In this document: positions 1-7,932 of the stretch, piece after piece
Layout of the letters: each line of letters starts with the position of its first letter
Position numbering within the stretch: position 1 is the stretch's first letter
Origin: Solicola gregarius
GTDB lineage: Bacteria > Actinomycetota > Actinomycetes > Propionibacteriales > Nocardioidaceae
DNA length: 64,000 nucleotides
NCBI RefSeq assembly: GCF_025790165.1
Contig: NZ_CP094970.1
Coordinates: 3,472,001 to 3,536,000, forward strand
Direction of reading: 5' to 3'
Translations under genes and position numbers: made by a program
Notes under the pieces: generated by a model
What the model was told of the DNA's origin: nothing
The model's input: the letters and a program-made list of their open reading frames with translations, nothing else
Databases searched by the model: none

Positions 1-2
1 CG

Positions 3-494
3 ATTCCACTGCTCGGTGCGGACGGTTTCGACGCGTGGTGGAACCAGCGGCACAAGCTCTCGCGCAGCAGCGAGCTGCACGAGGCGCGTATCGAGCACCT
101 GCTCGGGCGATACGGCTCGCTGATCGGCGAGCTGCTCGCGCTGGTCGCCGACGACGCGTCGCTGGGCAAGCCGATCGGCGGTGCCGACGACTACTTGCGC
201 GCCGAGGTCGTGTACGCCGTCACGCACGAGGGAGCACGGCATCTCGACGACGTGCTGACCCGGCGTACGCGGGTCTCGATCGAGACGTTCGACCGAGGTA
301 CGAGCTGCGCGGCCGAGGTCGCCGAGCTGATGGCGGGCGTGCTCGGATGGGACGACGCCCAGCGCGACCGCGAGGTCGAGCACTACGTGAAGCGCGTCGA
401 GGCCGAGCGGGAGAGCCAGGAGATGCCCGACGACGAGACCGCCGACGCCGCCCGGATGGGCGCACCCGACGTCGTACCGGTCTCGACGGGCTGA
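3..494 (+). CDS. glpD: Glycerol-3-phosphate dehydrogenase, C-terminal part (partial)
   Basis: This is the 3' end of a gene that begins before the window; 163 codons remain and it stops with TGA at 492-494. The visible protein contains RAEVVYAV followed by DDVLTRRTR, which is the hallmark of the C-terminal helical domain of FAD-dependent aerobic glycerol-3-phosphate dehydrogenase (GlpD). That enzyme oxidises glycerol-3-phosphate to dihydroxyacetone phosphate at the membrane and feeds electrons to quinone. The FAD-binding N-terminal domain lies outside the window, so completeness cannot be judged. No glycerol genes follow it here; the next coding material is an MFS fragment. Confidence 0.88.
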   Translation: MPLLGADGFDAWWNQRHKLSRSSELHEARIEHLLGRYGSLIGELLALVADDASLGKPIGGADDYLRAEVVYAVTHEGARHLDDVLTRRTRVSIETFDRGTSCAAEVAELMAGVLGWDDAQRDREVEHYVKRVEAERESQEMPDDETADAARMGAPDVVPVSTG

Positions 495-579
495 GTTTTC
501 TCCGCATCACCCGCGTGAAACGTTCGACTTCGGTCGAGCGTTGGATCCGTAGGATCCGGTGCGGAAGTGGGGGACTCTG

Positions 580-694
580 GTGGATGACACGCCGTCAGCC
601 GTACGCGGCGTGCTCGCGCTGGCAGGTCTGGGCTTGTCGGCCTTCACGTTCAACACCACGGAGAGTCTTCCGGTCGGGCTGCTCGACCTGATCA
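580..694 (+). pseudogene. Truncated MFS transporter, N-terminal remnant
   Basis: A GTG at 580, preceded by a GGGGGA ribosome site at about 567-572, opens a frame of about 38 codons. It reads as the start of a major facilitator: a charged N-terminus, then ALAGLGLSAFTF and TTESLPVGLL, the usual first transmembrane helix of DHA1-type drug exporters. The resemblance ends near 694, exactly where the stop codon of the opposing LysR gene lies, and the frame then continues as low-complexity arginine-rich sequence. I read it as the 5' remnant of a transporter whose remainder was deleted when the junction to the LysR gene formed. It could be a chance match, because only one helix is left. Confidence 0.55.
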
Positions 695-1516
695 CCTGCC
701 GACCCACGCGGTCCGGAGCGCGGCGACGATCTCGCGACGGGTTCGGGCGTCGATCCGCGACCCGGTTGCGAGCGTGAGCGGCACGGGCGACAGCGTCGGG
801 AGGTGGGTGACCGGCGCGATGCCCGGTCCGTGGTTCGAGGTGCTCGGCAGCGCGGTGACACCGACGCCGTCGCGTACGGCTGTGAGCAGGCTCGTCAGGT
901 CGATGCACTCCCGGGTGACGACGCGTTGCGCTCCGCTCGCGTCGAGCATGCGGTCGCGTACGACGCACGGAGCGGAGAACGCGACGACGTCGTTCGGATC
1001 CGGTGACTTGTCCGTAGCGGCGAACCACGTGAGCGGCACATCGCCGACGTCGATCGTGGTGCTACCGAGAGGGCCGAACCCGATCGCGACGTCGGCCCTG
1101 TGCTCGTGGACGAACTCGCGTAACCGTGCGCTGCGGTGGAAGCGGAGACCGATCGGCGTTCGGGGATGTTTCGCGGACAGCACGTCGACGACGGCGCTCA
1201 GCATCGGTTCAGACACCTGCTCTGTCGAAGCGATCACGATCGCGTCGTCGTCGGCGCCGGCAAGGCGGTCGACCGCGTCGTCATGTGCCGCCACCAGGCG
1301 GTACGCCTCGCGGAGCACATCCTCGCCTCGCGTCGTGAACGCGATGTTGCGGCCCTGCCTGGTGACGATCGCGAAACCGAGCTGGCTCTCGAGGCGACGG
1401 ATATGACCGCTGACCGCCGCCTGCGAGAGATGCAGGGAATCTGCCGCCCGACGCACGCCGGCGAAGGAAGCCACCGCGACCAGGCTGCGTAGGCACGTCA
1501 CATCGAGATTCGGCAC
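692..1516 (-). CDS. LysR-family transcriptional regulator
   Basis: The 274-residue protein begins at GTG 1516 (VPNLDVTCLRSLVAV), the normal LysR N-terminus; longer in-frame starts at 1561 and 1651 would add unlikely tails. Residues about 3-60 form the winged helix-turn-helix with the family motif AADSLHLSQAAVSGHIRRLE. The rest is the periplasmic-binding-protein-like effector domain. The gene is divergent from the EamA transporter at 1614, the classic arrangement for a LysR protein controlling its neighbour, and a 13-bp palindrome lies between them (1558-1570). The effector is unknown. Confidence 0.85.
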   Translation of the reverse strand: MPNLDVTCLRSLVAVASFAGVRRAADSLHLSQAAVSGHIRRLESQLGFAIVTRQGRNIAFTTRGEDVLREAYRLVAAHDDAVDRLAGADDDAIVIASTEQVSEPMLSAVVDVLSAKHPRTPIGLRFHRSARLREFVHEHRADVAIGFGPLGSTTIDVGDVPLTWFAATDKSPDPNDVVAFSAPCVVRDRMLDASGAQRVVTRECIDLTSLLTAVRDGVGVTALPSTSNHGPGIAPVTHLPTLSPVPLTLATGSRIDARTRREIVAALRTAWVGR

Positions 1517-1557
1517 ACCGCCATCGTCGTCAGTCCGATCCGCCACGGCAAGATCGT

Positions 1558-1570
1558 TCACGATTCGTGA
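1558..1570. promoter_or_regulatory. Palindrome between lysR-type gene and EamA gene (candidate operator)
   Basis: TCACGATTCGTGA is a perfect palindrome with a single central base, placed in the 97-bp divergent interval. It fits the T-N11-A half-site spacing of LysR operators. It would control both the regulator and the transporter. It is a prediction from position and symmetry only. Confidence 0.4.
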
Positions 1571-1613
1571 TCGGTCCAGCACGGCCGCTCCGGTGGGCGC
1601 GATGGTCGCGGAT

Positions 1614-2516
1614 ATGAAGCAGCATGCCGATTCGACCCTGTCCGTCACCACGGTGATCCTGTATGCCTCGGGCTATCCGTTCGGTGCGCTCACGCTCGGG
1701 TACCTGAGCCCGTTCCTGCTCATCCTGCTGCGTTTCGCGCTGTCGGCGATCCTGCTGTGGGCGGTGGTGGCGTTCCGGCGTACGCCGATGCCCCGGGCCG
1801 GTTCGCTCGCACCCTGCGTCGTTGCCGGGGTCCTCGTACAGGGAGTGCAGTTCCTGGGGCTCTACTGGGGCATGTCGCACGGCGTCAGCCCGGGGATCGC
1901 GGCCCTCGTCATCGCGATGAACCCCGTCGCCACCGCGATCATCGGCCGCTTCTTCCTCGGTCATCGGGAGGACGTCTGGGGGCTGGTCGCGCTGGCCGCG
2001 GCCGTTGCGGGGATTCTGCTGGCGACCTTGCCCACGGTGCTGGCGGATCCCGCGATCGGCATCGGAATCGTCACCACGTTGATGGGGCTGGCCGGCCTGT
2101 CGGTCGGGTCGATCCTGCAGAGCCGGATCCGCGGCGGGGTCGACCCGATCGTGTTCACAGCGATCGGTGTGACCGCGTCACTGCCGCTGGCCGCTGTCGC
2201 CTGCCTCACCACGGACGCACGTCTCGAGCACCCGCTGCGGGCCGGTCTCCTGCTCGCCGTCGTCGTGGTCGTCAGCGCCGTCGGGACCACGCTGTACGCC
2301 GCGTGTGTTCGTCGCATGGGCCCTCGTACGGCGGCGATCCTGTTCGCGGTCATCCCCGCCCTTGCATCCGTGTTCGCCTGGGCGATCAACGACGATCCGA
2401 TCGCCGGGCCGACCTTCATCGCACTCCTGCTCGGTGCGCTCGCGTGTACCGCCCAGGCTCGGTCGCGTCGTTCTGGTGGGCAGCCTCGTGCGATGAGCAT
2501 GGCCACCGACGCTTGA
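1614..2516 (+). CDS. EamA/DMT-family permease
   Basis: A polytopic membrane protein of 300 residues from ATG 1614; in-frame starts at 1593 and 1602 are possible. About ten hydrophobic helices occur in two halves, each an EamA domain, as in drug/metabolite exporters of the RhaT/YdcZ superfamily. The first half contains RFALSAILLW and LYWGMSHGVSPGIAALVIAM, the second TLYAACVRRMGPRTAAILF and IPALASVFAW. These proteins sit in the cytoplasmic membrane and usually export amino acids, nucleosides or toxic compounds; the substrate cannot be told from sequence. It is divergent from the LysR gene and probably regulated by it. Confidence 0.85.
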   Translation: MKQHADSTLSVTTVILYASGYPFGALTLGYLSPFLLILLRFALSAILLWAVVAFRRTPMPRAGSLAPCVVAGVLVQGVQFLGLYWGMSHGVSPGIAALVIAMNPVATAIIGRFFLGHREDVWGLVALAAAVAGILLATLPTVLADPAIGIGIVTTLMGLAGLSVGSILQSRIRGGVDPIVFTAIGVTASLPLAAVACLTTDARLEHPLRAGLLLAVVVVVSAVGTTLYAACVRRMGPRTAAILFAVIPALASVFAWAINDDPIAGPTFIALLLGALACTAQARSRRSGGQPRAMSMATDA

Positions 2517-2557
2517 GCGGTCAGGCGACCACAGAGCGGGTCGCCGAGCAGCTACGA

Positions 2558-2589
2558 AACGGCCCCGGGCGTACCTGCCCGGGGCCGTT
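2558..2589. terminator. Rho-independent terminator (tRNA-His / EamA, bidirectional)
   Basis: Perfect 13-bp arms AACGGCCCCGGGC and GCCCGGGGCCGTT surround a 6-nt loop (GTACCT). On the minus strand the hairpin follows the 3' end of tRNA-His by a few bases and is followed by TTTCG. On the plus strand it lies about 40 bases after the EamA stop codon. It probably ends both transcripts. Confidence 0.75.
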
Positions 2590-2593
2590 CGAA

Positions 2594-2670
2594 TGGGGTG
2601 AGTGACGGGGCTTGAACCCGCGACCCTCGGCACCACAAGCCGATGCTCTACCAGCTGAGCTACACCCACC
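2594..2670 (-). tRNA. tRNA-His (GTG)
   Basis: Read on the minus strand, a full cloverleaf is visible. The acceptor stem GTGGGTG pairs with CACTCAC, there is an extra G at position -1 as required for histidine tRNA, and the D-arm is AGCTCAGCTGGTAGAGC. The anticodon stem-loop is TCGGC-TTGTGGT-GCCGA with anticodon GTG, and the T-arm carries TTCAAGC. The discriminator base is C and CCA is encoded (2594-2596). Confidence 0.97.
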
Positions 2671-2717
2671 ACGCACACGCGGCATCCACCGCGTGCGGCC
2701 CCAGAGAGTGTAGCCGG

Positions 2718-3335
2718 TCAGTCCTGATCGGCGCCGCGCAGGGACCCACCGTGTTCGGCGGCGAGGCCGCGTGCCGTCTCGCTGTCGGGGCCCGGCTGAG
2801 GTACGAACACCGCCGACCGGTAGTAGCGCAGTTCCTCGATGCTCTCCTGGATGTCGGCGAGTGCCCGATGGTTGCCCGACTTCTCCGGCGCGGCGTAGTA
2901 GACGCGCGGGTACCAGCGGCGCGAGAGCTCCTTGATCGACGAGACGTCGACGATCCGGTAGTGGAGGTACGCCTCGAGCTCGGGCATGTCTCGGACGAGG
3001 AACGCCCGGTCGGTGCCGACGGAGTTGCCGGCGAGCGGTGCCTTGCGCGGCTCGCTCACGTGCTCGCGTACGCAGGTGAGCACGGCGTCCTCGGCGTCGG
3101 CAAGGGTCATGCCGCCGTCGAGCTCCTCGAGGAGGCCCGAGTCGGTGTGCATCGACGTGACGAAGTCGTTCATCTGCTCCAGCGCGGCCTGGGGCGGCTT
3201 GACGATGACGTCGATGCCGTCTCCCACCACATTCAGCTCGAAGTCGGTGACGAGCACCGCCACCTCGATCAGGGCGTCGTGCACCAGGTCGAGGCCGGTC
3301 ATCTCGCAGTCGATCCACACCAGCTTGTCATCCAC
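2718..3335 (-). CDS. orn: Oligoribonuclease
   Basis: The 205-residue protein has the DEDDh exonuclease signature. Exo I is WIDCEMTGLD near the N-terminus (residues about 7-16), Exo II is GNSVGTDRAFL, and Exo III is the region around SGNHRALADIQESIEELRYYR, with the catalytic HxAxxD. Orn degrades two- to five-nucleotide RNAs, including pGpG from cyclic-di-GMP breakdown, in the cytoplasm. The tRNA-His/orn arrangement is common in actinobacteria. The length and all motifs match the family, so this is a confident call. Confidence 0.96.
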   Translation of the reverse strand: MDDKLVWIDCEMTGLDLVHDALIEVAVLVTDFELNVVGDGIDVIVKPPQAALEQMNDFVTSMHTDSGLLEELDGGMTLADAEDAVLTCVREHVSEPRKAPLAGNSVGTDRAFLVRDMPELEAYLHYRIVDVSSIKELSRRWYPRVYYAAPEKSGNHRALADIQESIEELRYYRSAVFVPQPGPDSETARGLAAEHGGSLRGADQD

Positions 3336-3346
3336 GGCCAGCCACC

Positions 3347-3607
3347 CTAGCCCCCATGCGCGTCATCTACCGCATCGTCGGCCTTTCGCTGGGGAGCCGG
3401 TGGGCGCATCAGGCCGCTGCGATCGAGCGCGTACGCGATCAGCACGATGACGAACAGCCCAACGCAGCCTGCGATCGTCGAGGCGACCGGCGCACCCGCG
3501 TAGATCAGCACCGCGCCGGCAAGGGCGAGCGCCGGGATGCTCCACAGCACCAGCGCTCGAAGCGCGCTGACGGGGCGCGCGACGTGGCGCCGACCTGACC
3601 GAGACAT
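3347..3607 (-). CDS. Small two-helix membrane protein, unknown function
   Basis: An 86-residue protein from ATG 3607, 11 bases upstream of orn's start codon and on the same strand. After a basic N-terminus (MSRSGRRHVARP) come two hydrophobic segments, about residues 19-40 (LVLWSIPALALAGAVLIYAG) and 44-62, then a polar tail ending DDAVDDAHGG. I do not recognise a family. The strand and spacing suggest cotranscription with orn, and the gene diverges from the DsbA-like gene at 3671, with 63 bases between. Confidence 0.6.
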   Translation of the reverse strand: MSRSGRRHVARPVSALRALVLWSIPALALAGAVLIYAGAPVASTIAGCVGLFVIVLIAYALDRSGLMRPPAPQRKADDAVDDAHGG

Positions 3608-3670
3608 CCGTTTCTCCCCGCTATGGTGGCCCAATCGTAATGCCAGGCACGGACGAAGGAGGCGGAACCG

Positions 3671-4429
3671 TTGGGCACCACACCGTCGGATCGTCGCGAG
3701 CGCGCCGAGCAGATGCGTCAGGACCGCGAGCGCGGCGAACGGCGACGCCGCAACCTGATCACCGGCGGGATCGTCGGCGCCGTCGTGTTCCTCGTCGCCG
3801 TGGCAGCGGTCGCGATCAGTACCTCTGCCGACGACGACGGCCCGGACGCCGAGGCGAGCGACTTCCCCACGGATGCGATCGTGTACGACCAGGAGTCGGC
3901 AACAGGGGAGTCGTCGAGCGACGACCCGGTCGACGTCGTGGTCTACGAAGACTTCCAGTGTCCGCACTGTGCCGCGTTCGACATCGAGACTCGCGACGTC
4001 GTGACGGAGTACGTCGAGGACGGCACCATCCGCGTCGCGTACGAGCCGCTCAACTACCTCGACCAGGCGATGGGCGGTGCGACCGAGTACTCGCTGCGGG
4101 CTGCGAACGCGGCGACCTGCGTGTACGAGAGCGGGGGCGGCACGGCGTTCCACGAGTTCGCCGCGCTGCTGTTCGACAATCAGCTGGCCGAGGGAAGCGC
4201 CGGCTTCACCGATCGGCAGCTGGCCGCGTACGCCAAGCAGGCCGGGGTGGACGATCTCGGGTCCTGCCTGTCGAAGGTGCCCCACCAGCAGCAGATCGAG
4301 GAGCGTACCCGCACCTTCGCGACCTCGAGGGTCGGCGAGAACGGTACGCCGACCGTCCTCGTCGACGGCGAACGGTTGGCGAGCAACAGCGCCGAGGCGC
4401 TCCAGTCGGCGATCGAGGACGCCGCGTAG
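3671..4429 (+). CDS. Membrane-anchored DsbA-like thioredoxin-fold protein (copy 1)
   Basis: 252 residues. A basic N-terminus with RERAEQMRQDRERGERRRR precedes one transmembrane helix (about 31-50), so the catalytic domain faces the outside of the cell. The DsbA/thioredoxin_4 domain begins with VDVVVYEDFQCPHC, with redox cysteines C97 and C100, followed by a helical insert and the cis-Pro loop near GTPTVLVDG. Such proteins oxidise or isomerise disulfides in exported proteins. It is the first of two tandem paralogues; a third, frameshifted, lies at 20500. Its start ATG/GTG region is close to an AAGGAGGCGGAAC ribosome site. Confidence 0.85.
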   Translation: MGTTPSDRRERAEQMRQDRERGERRRRNLITGGIVGAVVFLVAVAAVAISTSADDDGPDAEASDFPTDAIVYDQESATGESSSDDPVDVVVYEDFQCPHCAAFDIETRDVVTEYVEDGTIRVAYEPLNYLDQAMGGATEYSLRAANAATCVYESGGGTAFHEFAALLFDNQLAEGSAGFTDRQLAAYAKQAGVDDLGSCLSKVPHQQQIEERTRTFATSRVGENGTPTVLVDGERLASNSAEALQSAIEDAA

Positions 4430-4596
4430 TCGCCATTCGACCGGCGCCCGGTATCCTGGGCCGCGGTCACGCAGCGTCCGCACCTCGGGGAACCATCGAC
4501 GGGTGGCGTGCGTTGGCCGTGAGAACCCTGCCCCGCCCGCACCGTAGTGCCGAACGCGCCTCGTACGAGAAGGCTGCGTGCTGAGGAGAGAAGACC

Positions 4597-5385
4597 TTGA
4601 GCAGCAAGAACCAGCGCCCGGACCGCCGCGCCCGCGCCGAGCAGATGCGCAAAGAGCGCGAACGCGCCGCGAAGCGCCGCCGCAACGGCATCACCATCGG
4701 CATCGTCGTCGTTGTCGTCGCGCTCATCGCGGTCGCCGGCTTCGGCATCTACCAGGCGACCGAAGACGACGCTGAGGCCGGATCGACCCCGAGTGGCGCG
4801 ACGAGTGACGGCGGGTTCGTCGTCGACCAGAAGGCGCTTACCGGCGAGTCGTCGGGCGACGCGCCGGTCGACGTCGTCCTGTACGAGGACTTCCAGTGCC
4901 CCGGGTGCAAGGCGTTCGAGACGTCGACCCGGTCGATCGTCGACCAGTACATCAAGGACGGCACGATCAACGTCGAGTACCGGCCGCTGAACTTCATCGA
5001 CGGCAACATGGGCGGCCAGACGGAGTACTCGCTGAAGTCCGCGAACGCCGCCATCTGCGTGTACGAGGAGGCCGGCGCGAAGGCCTTCTACGAACTGCAC
5101 ACGCAGCTGTTCGACAACCAGATGGAAGAGGGCGGCCCGGGCTTCACCGACCAGCAGTACGAGGACTTCGCGGGCGAGGTCGGCGCCGACGGTGTGGGCT
5201 CGTGCATCTCCGATATGCCGTACGGGGACTTCGTCAAGGACACCACCAAGGCCTTCCTCAAGGAGGGCTACAGCAGCACGCCGACGATCCTGGTCGACGG
5301 CGAGGCGCTCAAGGGAGAGTCCGAGGGCACGCTGCCGACGCCGGACGCGTTCAAGGCGGCGATCGACAAGGCCGCTCAGTCGTGA
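4597..5385 (+). CDS. Membrane-anchored DsbA-like thioredoxin-fold protein (copy 2)
   Basis: 262 residues from TTG 4597, chosen because GAGGAGAG lies just upstream and because MSSKNQRPDRRARAEQMRKE matches the paralogue's N-terminus. One transmembrane helix (about 32-52) is followed by an extracytoplasmic DsbA domain with the active site C101-P-G-C104, where copy 1 has CPHC. The residue pair between the cysteines sets redox potential, so the two copies may differ in oxidising strength. The cis-Pro loop is STPTILVDG. It lies 167 bases after copy 1 and has its own ribosome site; cotranscription is possible but not certain. Confidence 0.85.
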   Translation: MSSKNQRPDRRARAEQMRKERERAAKRRRNGITIGIVVVVVALIAVAGFGIYQATEDDAEAGSTPSGATSDGGFVVDQKALTGESSGDAPVDVVLYEDFQCPGCKAFETSTRSIVDQYIKDGTINVEYRPLNFIDGNMGGQTEYSLKSANAAICVYEEAGAKAFYELHTQLFDNQMEEGGPGFTDQQYEDFAGEVGADGVGSCISDMPYGDFVKDTTKAFLKEGYSSTPTILVDGEALKGESEGTLPTPDAFKAAIDKAAQS

Positions 5386-5397
5386 GCCTCGGGTGGT

Positions 5398-5415
5398 GAC
5401 CCTCCGGCGAGGGTC
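5398..5415 (+). terminator. Possible terminator hairpin after DsbA-like copy 2
   Basis: GACCCTC-CGGC-GAGGGTC forms a 7-bp stem with a tetraloop, 12 bases past the stop codon of the DsbA-like gene. No U tract follows, as is common in high-GC actinobacteria, so termination is only probable. Confidence 0.45.
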
Positions 5416-5451
5416 GCTACCTGCGTTGTGAGTGCGGCTACTGTGTGCGCC

Positions 5452-5841
5452 ATGCGCAGTCGTCACCTCAGCCTGGTTGTCAACAGATCGCCAGAACACG
5501 TGTCTGCATTCGCGTCCGACCCCGAGAACCTCCCGAAGTGGGCGGCGGGATTGGCGCAGAGCGACGTCACGAGGGACGGCGACTCGCTCCTCGCCGACTC
5601 CCCGATGGGGCGCGTCCGCTTCACCTTCGTGCCACCGAACGACCACGGCGTACTCGACCACGACGTGACCTTGCCGTCGGGGGAGACCGTGAACAACCCG
5701 TTCCGGGTCATCGCGCATCCCGAGGGGTCCGAGTTGATCTTCACCCTTCGGGACCGCGACCGGACAAACGAGGAGTTCGATCGCGACACCGACATGGTGC
5801 GTGCGGATCTGGAACGTCTGAAAGCGCTGCTCGAGCGGTGA
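5452..5841 (+). CDS. SRPBCC-fold (polyketide cyclase/START-like) protein
   Basis: 129 residues from ATG 5452 (MRSRHLSLVVNRSPEHVSAF). The pattern of an N-terminal strand, PEHV-FASDPENLPKWA, and a late long C-terminal helix (TDMVRADLERLKALLER) is that of the SRPBCC helix-grip fold, which binds hydrophobic ligands in a cavity. No catalytic residues can be assigned. The gene is convergent with the dehydrogenase at 5851, with 9 bases between the stops, and probably stands alone. Confidence 0.65.
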   Translation: MRSRHLSLVVNRSPEHVSAFASDPENLPKWAAGLAQSDVTRDGDSLLADSPMGRVRFTFVPPNDHGVLDHDVTLPSGETVNNPFRVIAHPEGSELIFTLRDRDRTNEEFDRDTDMVRADLERLKALLER

Positions 5842-5850
5842 CGCCGGCGT

Positions 5851-6924
5851 TCAGCCGATTCGTTCGGTGATGGCTGCGCCGAGCGACGTGGTCGTACCGG
5901 CGCCGCCGAGATCGGGCGTGACGACGTCGGCTGAGCGCTCGGCGAGCACCGACTCGATGGAGTCCAGGATCGACTGACCGGCAGCGGCGTGCCCGAGGTG
6001 CTCCAACATCATTGCGGCGCTCCAGATCTGTCCGACGGGGTTCGCGACGCCCTTGCCGGCGATGTCCGGTGCCGAACCGTGCACCGGCTCGAACAGGCTG
6101 GGGTGCGCCCGCTCGGGGTTGATGTTCGCGCTGGGGGCCACCCCGATGGTGCCGGTGCATGCGGGGCCGAGATCCGAGAGGATGTCGCCGAACAGGTTGC
6201 TGGCGACGACGACGTCGAAGTGGCCGGGGCGCAGTACGAAGTTCGCCGCGAGGATGTCGATGTGGAACTGGTCGCGGTCGACGTCGGGATAGCGGGCGCC
6301 GATCTCGGCAACCCGCTCGTCCCAGTACGGCATGGAGATCGAGATGCCGTTGCTCTTGGTCGCCGAGGTCAGATGCTTCGCCTCGCGGCGTTGCGCGAGC
6401 TCGAAGGCGTACGTCACAACGCGGTCGACACCCACGCGGGTCATGACGGTCTCCTGTACGACGAACTCGCGGTCGGTGCCCTCGAACATCCTGCCGCCGA
6501 TGCTGGAGTACTCACCCTCGGTGTTCTCGCGTACGACGACGAAGTCGATGTCTCCGGGCTCGCGCCCGGCGAGCGGACTCGGCACTCCCGGCAGTAGCCG
6601 GCACGGGCGCAGGTTGACGTACTGGTCGAAGCCTCGCCTGAACTGCAGGAGGCTGCCCCACAAGGAGACGTGGTCGGGTACGACGTCCGGCCAGCCGACC
6701 GCGCCGAACAGGATGGCGTCGAAGCCCTCGAGCACGTCGTACCAGTCCGACGGGAGCATCTCGCCGTGCTTCTCGTAGTACTCGGCGGACGCGAAGTCGA
6801 ACTCGGTGAAGTCGACCGAGACGTCATGCGTACGCGCGGCCGCCTCGACCGCGCGGAGGCCCTCGGGCATGACCTCCTTGCCGATGCCGTCGCCGGGAAT
6901 GACTGCGATGGAGTGGGTCGTCAT
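5851..6924 (-). CDS. Tartrate / D-malate-type NAD-dependent decarboxylating dehydrogenase
   Basis: 357 residues of the isocitrate/isopropylmalate dehydrogenase family. The N-terminus IAVIPGDGIGKEV and the C-terminal NAD motif EPVHGSAPDIAGKGVANP are intact. Substrate loop residues LWGSLLQFRRGFDQYVNLRP and RENTEGEYSSIGGR match the tartrate dehydrogenase/D-malate dehydrogenase subfamily (TtuC/DmlA) rather than LeuB. The enzyme oxidises a 2-hydroxy acid and decarboxylates it, needing Mg or Mn and NAD in the cytoplasm. It lies 39 bases after the last gene of the opp operon, on the same strand, and is likely read through from it. The actual hydroxy-acid substrate is inferred. Confidence 0.85.
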   Translation of the reverse strand: MTTHSIAVIPGDGIGKEVMPEGLRAVEAAARTHDVSVDFTEFDFASAEYYEKHGEMLPSDWYDVLEGFDAILFGAVGWPDVVPDHVSLWGSLLQFRRGFDQYVNLRPCRLLPGVPSPLAGREPGDIDFVVVRENTEGEYSSIGGRMFEGTDREFVVQETVMTRVGVDRVVTYAFELAQRREAKHLTSATKSNGISISMPYWDERVAEIGARYPDVDRDQFHIDILAANFVLRPGHFDVVVASNLFGDILSDLGPACTGTIGVAPSANINPERAHPSLFEPVHGSAPDIAGKGVANPVGQIWSAAMMLEHLGHAAAGQSILDSIESVLAERSADVVTPDLGGAGTTTSLGAAITERIG

Positions 6925-6963
6925 ACGTCTCCTCGTGGTGTCGGTGAGTGCGACGGTACGTCG

Positions 6964-7932
6964 TCAGAGTTCGGCGTGATGACAGGCCACCGATTGTCCC
7001 GCCGGGGTCATCCTCGTCTCCGGTACGAGCCGCGAGCAGATCTCGGTCGCCTTCGTGCAGCGGGTATGGAAGTGGCATCCCGGCGGCGGGCTCATCGGGC
7101 TGGGCAGGTCACCGGTCAGCACGATGCGCTCCCGCGTACGCTCCGCCCGCGGATCGGGTAGCGGAATCGACGACAGCAGGGCTTGCGTGTACGGATGGCG
7201 CGGCGTGGCGTACACCTCGTCGGCGGGTCCGCTCTCGACGATCCTGCCGAGGTACATCACGCCTACCTGGTGGCTCAGGTGTCGCACGACCGACAGATCG
7301 TGCGAGATGAACAGGTACGTCAGCCCGAGCGTGTCCTGCAGATCGCAGAGCAGGTTCAGGACCCCGGCCTGGACGCTCACGTCGAGCGCGCTCACCGGCT
7401 CGTCCAAGACGATGACGTCCGGCTCGACAGCGAGTGCGCGGGCAATGCCGACGCGCTGTCGCTGCCCACCCGACAGCTCGTGTGGATAGCGCCCCGCCCA
7501 TTCGGGGTTCAGGCCGACCTGCTCGAGCAAAGCGCGTACGCGCTCGTCCCGCTTGCCCGCATGCAGACCGTGGATGGTGAGCGGTTCGCGAACGATGGAG
7601 CGGATCGACATCCGAGGGTTGAGGGACGCGAACGGATCCTGGAACACCGTCTGGACCTTGCGGCGAACGTCGCGCAGTTGTCCGCCACGCAGCCGGGTGA
7701 TCTCGTCGTCGCCGACCATCACCGTGCCGTCATCGGGCTCGTTCAGACGCGCGGCACAGCGTCCCAACGTGCTCTTGCCGCAACCGGTCTCACCGACGAG
7801 TCCGTACGTCGTCCCCGCGGGGACCCTGATGCTGACGCCCGAGACCGCTTGCACGGATCCACTTCGGCGTCCGAGTACGCCGCGGCGTACCGCGTACGTC
7901 TTGATCAGGTCGGTGAGTTCGAGGGTCTTCAT
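6964..7932 (-). CDS. Oligopeptide ABC transporter ATP-binding protein (OppF-like)
   Basis: 322 residues from ATG 7932, which overlaps the stop of the next gene upstream by four bases (ATGA). Walker A is GETGCGKS (47-54), the signature is LSGGQRQRVGIARAL, and Walker B is VIVLDEPVSALD. The C-terminal oligopeptide/dipeptide domain includes the cysteine-rich GCHFHTRCTKATEIC, probably for an iron-sulfur cluster as seen in Dpp/Opp ATPases. It pairs with the OppD-like protein to power import. It is the last transporter gene in the operon. Confidence 0.92.
   Translation of the reverse strand: MKTLELTDLIKTYAVRRGVLGRRSGSVQAVSGVSIRVPAGTTYGLVGETGCGKSTLGRCAARLNEPDDGTVMVGDDEITRLRGGQLRDVRRKVQTVFQDPFASLNPRMSIRSIVREPLTIHGLHAGKRDERVRALLEQVGLNPEWAGRYPHELSGGQRQRVGIARALAVEPDVIVLDEPVSALDVSVQAGVLNLLCDLQDTLGLTYLFISHDLSVVRHLSHQVGVMYLGRIVESGPADEVYATPRHPYTQALLSSIPLPDPRAERTRERIVLTGDLPSPMSPPPGCHFHTRCTKATEICSRLVPETRMTPAGQSVACHHAEL

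Noticed and set aside
2594-2670. Integration site at tRNA-His
   Set aside because: No integrase and no repeated 3' tRNA fragment are seen in the surrounding sequence.
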